DNA of 30,665 bases, taken from NCBI GenBank assembly GCA_964495825.1, contig CAZBWI010000060.1, positions 1 to 30,665 of the forward strand, read 5' to 3'. The stretch is from CAJBLF01 sp964495825. GTDB taxonomy: Bacteria; Patescibacteriota; Gracilibacteria; Absconditabacterales; Absconditicoccaceae. The translations under genes and the position numbers were made by a program. Positions 27,580 through 30,665 of the stretch are shown piece after piece (the stretch's first letter is position 1; every line of letters begins with the position of its first letter). The notes under the pieces were generated by a model that was given only the letters and a program-made list of their open reading frames with translations, was not told where the DNA came from and ran no database searches.

Positions 27580-28722
27580 ATGACATTCAGCGTAAATGGT
27601 ATAAAACAAGAAAACGAACAAAAACATCCGGTAGAACTTTTGATCGATGTAGAGGCATCATTGCGTGCCAGAAAACTTCTGGAACAGGTAGGTATTCTTA
27701 TTCTTTCCATAAAAGAATTTACTCAGGATAAAAAAACATTTGGCGATATCTATTTCACGATCCAAGACCATTTTCAAATTATAGAATGCGTCACCAAATA
27801 CCAAGATCTGCAGGAGGCGGCTAATTTTTTCATATTTTGTGGATTTGAACTCAAGACAATAAACCGTTTCCGTACTCCGATCACTGAAAACGAGAGTACT
27901 ATGATCATCGCAAACGCCAAAGCATATACAGAGAAGAGGAAAGAAGAATTGATGATGAAGATCGAAGAAGAAGAAAAAAAAGCGAAGAAAGTGTATGAGG
28001 ACCAAAAATTAGAAGTAGCGAAACAATTGATCGATAAAGTATTTGAAAAAACAGAACTTACACTCAAAAGATCTGAGGGAATATTATCTATATCCGACAC
28101 CAAAAAGATCAAAACACTCGTTGAAGAGCTTAAGAAACTTCGTATGGGTACCAACTTCGAGAAAATCAGAGATACGATACAAGAATTATTTACGCTCCTT
28201 GAGAGGATCGATAACGACTATTTCGCGTCCATCAATGATCAGACATCGACTATCGCGCCGGATTCATTGGTTACTATGACAGATGTAGCCAAAGAGCTGG
28301 AACGTATGGAGAAAGTGAAGATTCTTACATCATTGGGTGCTAAGGTATCTCTCAAAAACCAAGATTACGCGATATTTGGTTCGTGAGCTATCTTTCGGAA
28401 ATTTCTCCAAAAAGACCTGATACTCAAATTTGCTGATCTGCCGGGATTACTAAGATCGTTGTACGATATCGTTGAACTTATTTTACTTATTACACTCTCC
28501 TTGCTGGGTGTATATACGCTTGCCAATGAAATCTACCTCTTCTCTGTCAATCAATTTGGACTTGCATACATGCTGATGTCTGTTGGTTTATGGGGGATGG
28601 TCATCTTCGCAGCGAGATATTTTAGAAATAGAAATATAGGAAGATTATTGTTGATCATTGCGGTGGCGATATTGTTGCATTATTTATTGATGCGGGCAGT
28701 AACGACCAATTTCGCCTTATAG
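27580..28722 (+). CDS. coiled-coil protein with three C-terminal membrane helices, unknown function
   Basis: 380 residues; UGA at residue 268-270 joins the soluble and membrane parts, which the standard code would separate. Residues 1-110 are a globular alpha/beta domain (VELLIDVEASLRARKLLEQV). Residues 115-160 form a strongly charged coiled coil (KRKEELMMKIEEEEKKAKKV). Residues 160-255 are helical. After the UGA-Gly come an amphipathic segment (AIFRKFLQKDLILKFADLP) and three hydrophobic helices (about 297-318, 328-348, 355-375). The topology suggests a cytoplasmic head tethered to the membrane. The ATG at 27580 is preferred over the adjacent GTG at 27577. The stop TAG sits in a TTCGCC/GGCGAA palindrome. 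The family is unknown; a link to the next membrane protein is possible. Confidence 0.75.
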
Positions 28723-28727
28723 GCGAA
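28711..28727. repeat. palindrome over the stop codon
   Basis: TTCGCC-TTATA-GGCGAA spans the last codons and the TAG stop of the preceding gene. No T-run follows on the plus strand; the 7-base tandem repeat starts at once. Confidence 0.4.
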
Positions 28728-28774
28728 ATAATTAATAATTAATAATTAATAATTAATAATTAATAATTAATAAT
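28727..28774 (+). repeat. 7-base tandem repeat AATAATT, six full copies and a partial seventh
   Basis: An uninterrupted run of AATAATT (48 bases). The unit is seven bases, so copy-number changes would alter spacing by less than one helical turn. It lies about 105 bases before the membrane-protein gene at 28880 and ends in a short reading frame that starts at its edge (28773) and stops after 16 codons. Confidence 0.75.
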
Positions 28775-28879
28775 GAAAGAATTGCTTAAATGGACTATTG
28801 TATTTCATAATAGTAGATGATAAGATAAATACCAAAATCATTCATCTTTCATCATCCTTTAATTACTCAATTATCTTGT

Positions 28880-30190
28880 ATGGCATTGTTACTATTATCA
28901 GTCGTCATCATCGGGTTCGTGCTATTCTTTCATGGCATAGGACTTCGATATCTGGGATTGATTCCTTTGATGTTCATCGGGATGTTTTTCTGATACTATG
29001 GGGCGACAGAGACCATCAAAGTCCATGGCTCTGAATTACTCAAAAGATACGCCCTCTATGTGGCGCGGATTATCATACTTGCGGGGCTTACCGGCGTTTT
29101 CAACTTCTTCGGACTCGATCTGACCGTGAGCGCCCTCGGACTCGTTTCCGTGAATTTATTTCTTCGAATTATCTCAACCCTCGTCGACTACAAAGACGGT
29201 AAAGCGGTCTTCCAAGTCGGGTTCTATTTATCTATAGCATTCCTGCTGATTATAGCACTAGCGCTCGGAGGACGAGCAGTCTTTTTCAATGTCTTCGCGA
29301 TGGTGCGGGTAGCACATTTGGGAATTGTAGCATTTATGATTTTTTTGGTCGGTTTGCATCAGCCCGTGGAGAAGTATATGTGGTATAAATTAGGAGTCTT
29401 GTCCTTGGGAACCGTGTTTCTCGTTGTTTTTGATCAGATAAAAAATATATATTTGGCATTAACCATAAATGGAGTGATCTTGACCGGGCTCTATTATCTC
29501 ATCTTCAAGGTCTTTCAGTTTAGGCCGGAATCACCAGAAAAGAAAAAAGAAATTTCCGTGAGACGTATCCTCGCCGGCGAGAGAATCACTACGCCCAAGA
29601 AGTACTTTACCAGCAAGACCGCAGAAATGCTGTACGGATTTATGACGGTGATGCCGGGGCGGACGAAGTCGGTGCTCGAGCTCTTCAATGTCATCTTGAT
29701 AGCGATCCTTATCATCCGATATATTACACATATTTGAGATTTTGCAGCCGTCAATCATCTGCTCTACCGGGCGGTGATAGCGACCTTCGTCGTCAATGTG
29801 TATCTGCTCAAGAAAGTCTGATACAACAGCATCGTGCAGAACCTCGTCGTCTTCCTCGTGATCAATTTCGCGATCTACGTGAGCTTATTCTCGTATTTCA
29901 ATGGCGACGTCGGCGCGGTAGTGAGCCGAGGTATCTTCCGAAATATCTTCAGCGCTGCGATGATTTTTTACGCGCATAAGGTGCCGATGCTGGCCAAGAT
30001 TTTTAGCAAGACGGATTATATGTACCGGATACTGGCGAGTGTCGGAGCGATGATCGTCAACGTGATATTGCTTACCAACACCGAGCTTCCCGGGGAATTG
30101 ATCTTCTTCCTGGTGTTGGTGTATGTAGGATTACAATCGATGATAATTTACTATGCAGCGAAGTATTTGGACAAGATACCTACTATTTAA
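28880..30190 (+). CDS. multi-pass membrane protein of unknown function
   Basis: 436 residues with about 10-12 predicted membrane helices. The first half is mainly helices (ALLLLSVVIIGFVLFF; IIILAGLTGVFNFFGL; FYLSIAFLLIIALALGG; AHLGIVAFMIFLVGL). A polar loop at about 213-270 contains many Lys/Arg (PEKKKEISVRRILAGERITTPKKY), and more helices follow to the end. There are three UGA-Gly codons. The base composition is distinct, about 50% GC between 29041 and 29220, well above the rest of the window, with many GCG/CTC/GTC codons. This could mean acquisition from a related code-25 genome. It is downstream of the coiled-coil membrane protein. The start at 28880 is the first ATG in the frame; a GTG at 29060 would remove the first two helices. 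No family is recognised. Confidence 0.75.
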
Positions 30191-30219
30191 TTGATTTTTA
30201 TTTTTCAATAATATAACCC

Positions 30220-30657
30220 ATGGCAACAAAAGATCAAGAAAGGGCTGAACTTCACAAATCTATTTGGCAAATTGCCAATCAACTTAGAGGGAGTGTAGAT
30301 GGTTGGGACTTCAAACAATATGTTTTGGGAACATTGTTTTATCGTTTTATCAGCGAAAATCTTACCAAATACATAAATGATAATGAACAAAAAATTAATA
30401 AGGATTTTGACTATGCAAAATTATCTGATGAGGAAGCAGAATTTGGAAGACATGATACGGTAAAAGAAAAATGATTTTTTATTCTTCCAAGTGAGCTTTT
30501 TGTAAATGTCGTCAAAAATGCCAAAAACGATCCAAACCTCAATGAAACATTATCAAGGATTTTCAAAAACATAGAAAACTCTGCCAATGGAACAGAAAGT
30601 GAAGATGATATCAAATGACTATTTGATGATTTTAATGTAGGGTCTAGAGTACTTTAG
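30220..30657 (+). CDS. hsdM: type I restriction-modification methylase subunit, N-terminal part, apparently truncated
   Basis: 145 residues before a TAG at 30655-30657. The N-terminal HsdM domain is clear: LHKSIWQIANQLRGSVDGWD, then FKQYVLGTLFYRFISEN, the FILPSELFVNVVKN segment and FKNIENSANGTESEDDIKGL ending in FDDFNV. Two UGA-Gly codons are in place (KEKGFF, IKGLFDD). Family members normally continue with a segment like SNRLG and then the SAM-binding methylase domain, for about 500 residues in total. Here the frame reads GSRVL and stops; in another frame AGCAACAAA (SNK) follows immediately, as if about 16 bases had been inserted or the frame shifted. The window ends eight bases after the stop, so only the edge is seen. 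It may be a phase-variable or decayed gene, or a sequence error at a contig end. Confidence 0.75.
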
Positions 30658-30665
30658 CAACAAAT

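Noticed and set aside
29060..29737. GTG at 29060 as the start of the membrane protein
   Set aside because: The frame is open from the ATG at 28880 through one UGA-Gly, and the extra 60 residues form membrane helices that belong to the protein.
1..30665. tRNA genes, rRNA genes, CRISPR arrays, insertion sequences
   Set aside because: I scanned both strands for T-arm words, regularly spaced direct repeats and transposase motifs and found none that hold up.

Overview
The window comes from a bacterium that reads UGA as glycine (translation table 25), which points to the candidate phyla Absconditabacteria (SR1) or Gracilibacteria. Read with the standard code, almost every long gene breaks into pieces at in-frame TGA. 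Read with TGA as Gly, about 25 intact genes appear, and the UGA codons fall on glycines that the families need: the first Gly of two Walker A motifs, the oxyanion hole of a patatin, and the GGSDQ motif of TyrRS. True stops are TAA, with a few TAG. Overall the DNA is AT-rich, there is no visible Shine-Dalgarno sequence before most starts, and no tRNA, rRNA or CRISPR array is seen.

Layout. 208-5417: a Glu/Gln-rich protein, a CorA-type ion channel, a CYTH-domain protein, a cohesin-like surface protein, a small basic protein, an ArfB-like ribosome-rescue hydrolase and an orphan RelE-like protein. 5628-17525 (all plus strand): ArgRS, TyrRS, a possible small RNA, SecD, a 1195-residue membrane protein (GT-C-like), EF-P, a P-loop nucleotide kinase-like protein, the phosphotransacylase PduL and a patatin-like lipase. 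17646-27224 (all minus strand): the anaerobic ribonucleotide reductase set (NrdG activase, a separately encoded glycyl-radical tail, the NrdD body, and a putative NrdR operator), a divergent pyruvate kinase, a secretion-type ATPase with a KH domain, and three small membrane-anchored exported proteins, one of which combines Cys-rich, DUF333 and Kazal-like modules. 27580-30665 (plus strand): two membrane proteins of unknown function and the 5' part of a type I restriction-modification methylase gene, apparently broken.

How the genes fit together. The core is translation (two tRNA synthetases, EF-P, ArfB) and export (SecD), plus a fermentative, anaerobic lifestyle (oxygen-sensitive class III RNR, pyruvate kinase-like protein, PduL for acyl-phosphate formation). 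The exported protein cluster and the large membrane protein would shape the cell surface, which fits the host-attached life known for these phyla (inference).

The most striking observation is that NrdD ends at a TAA right after its zinc site, while the glycyl-radical segment without which the enzyme cannot work lies in the same frame 45 bases further on as a separate 73-residue reading frame. Other points worth following are an unidentified GC-richer, hairpin-rich stretch next to nrdG, a promoter-to-terminator small-RNA candidate before secD, an EF-P without the usual modified-residue loop, and the putative multi-headed protease inhibitor.
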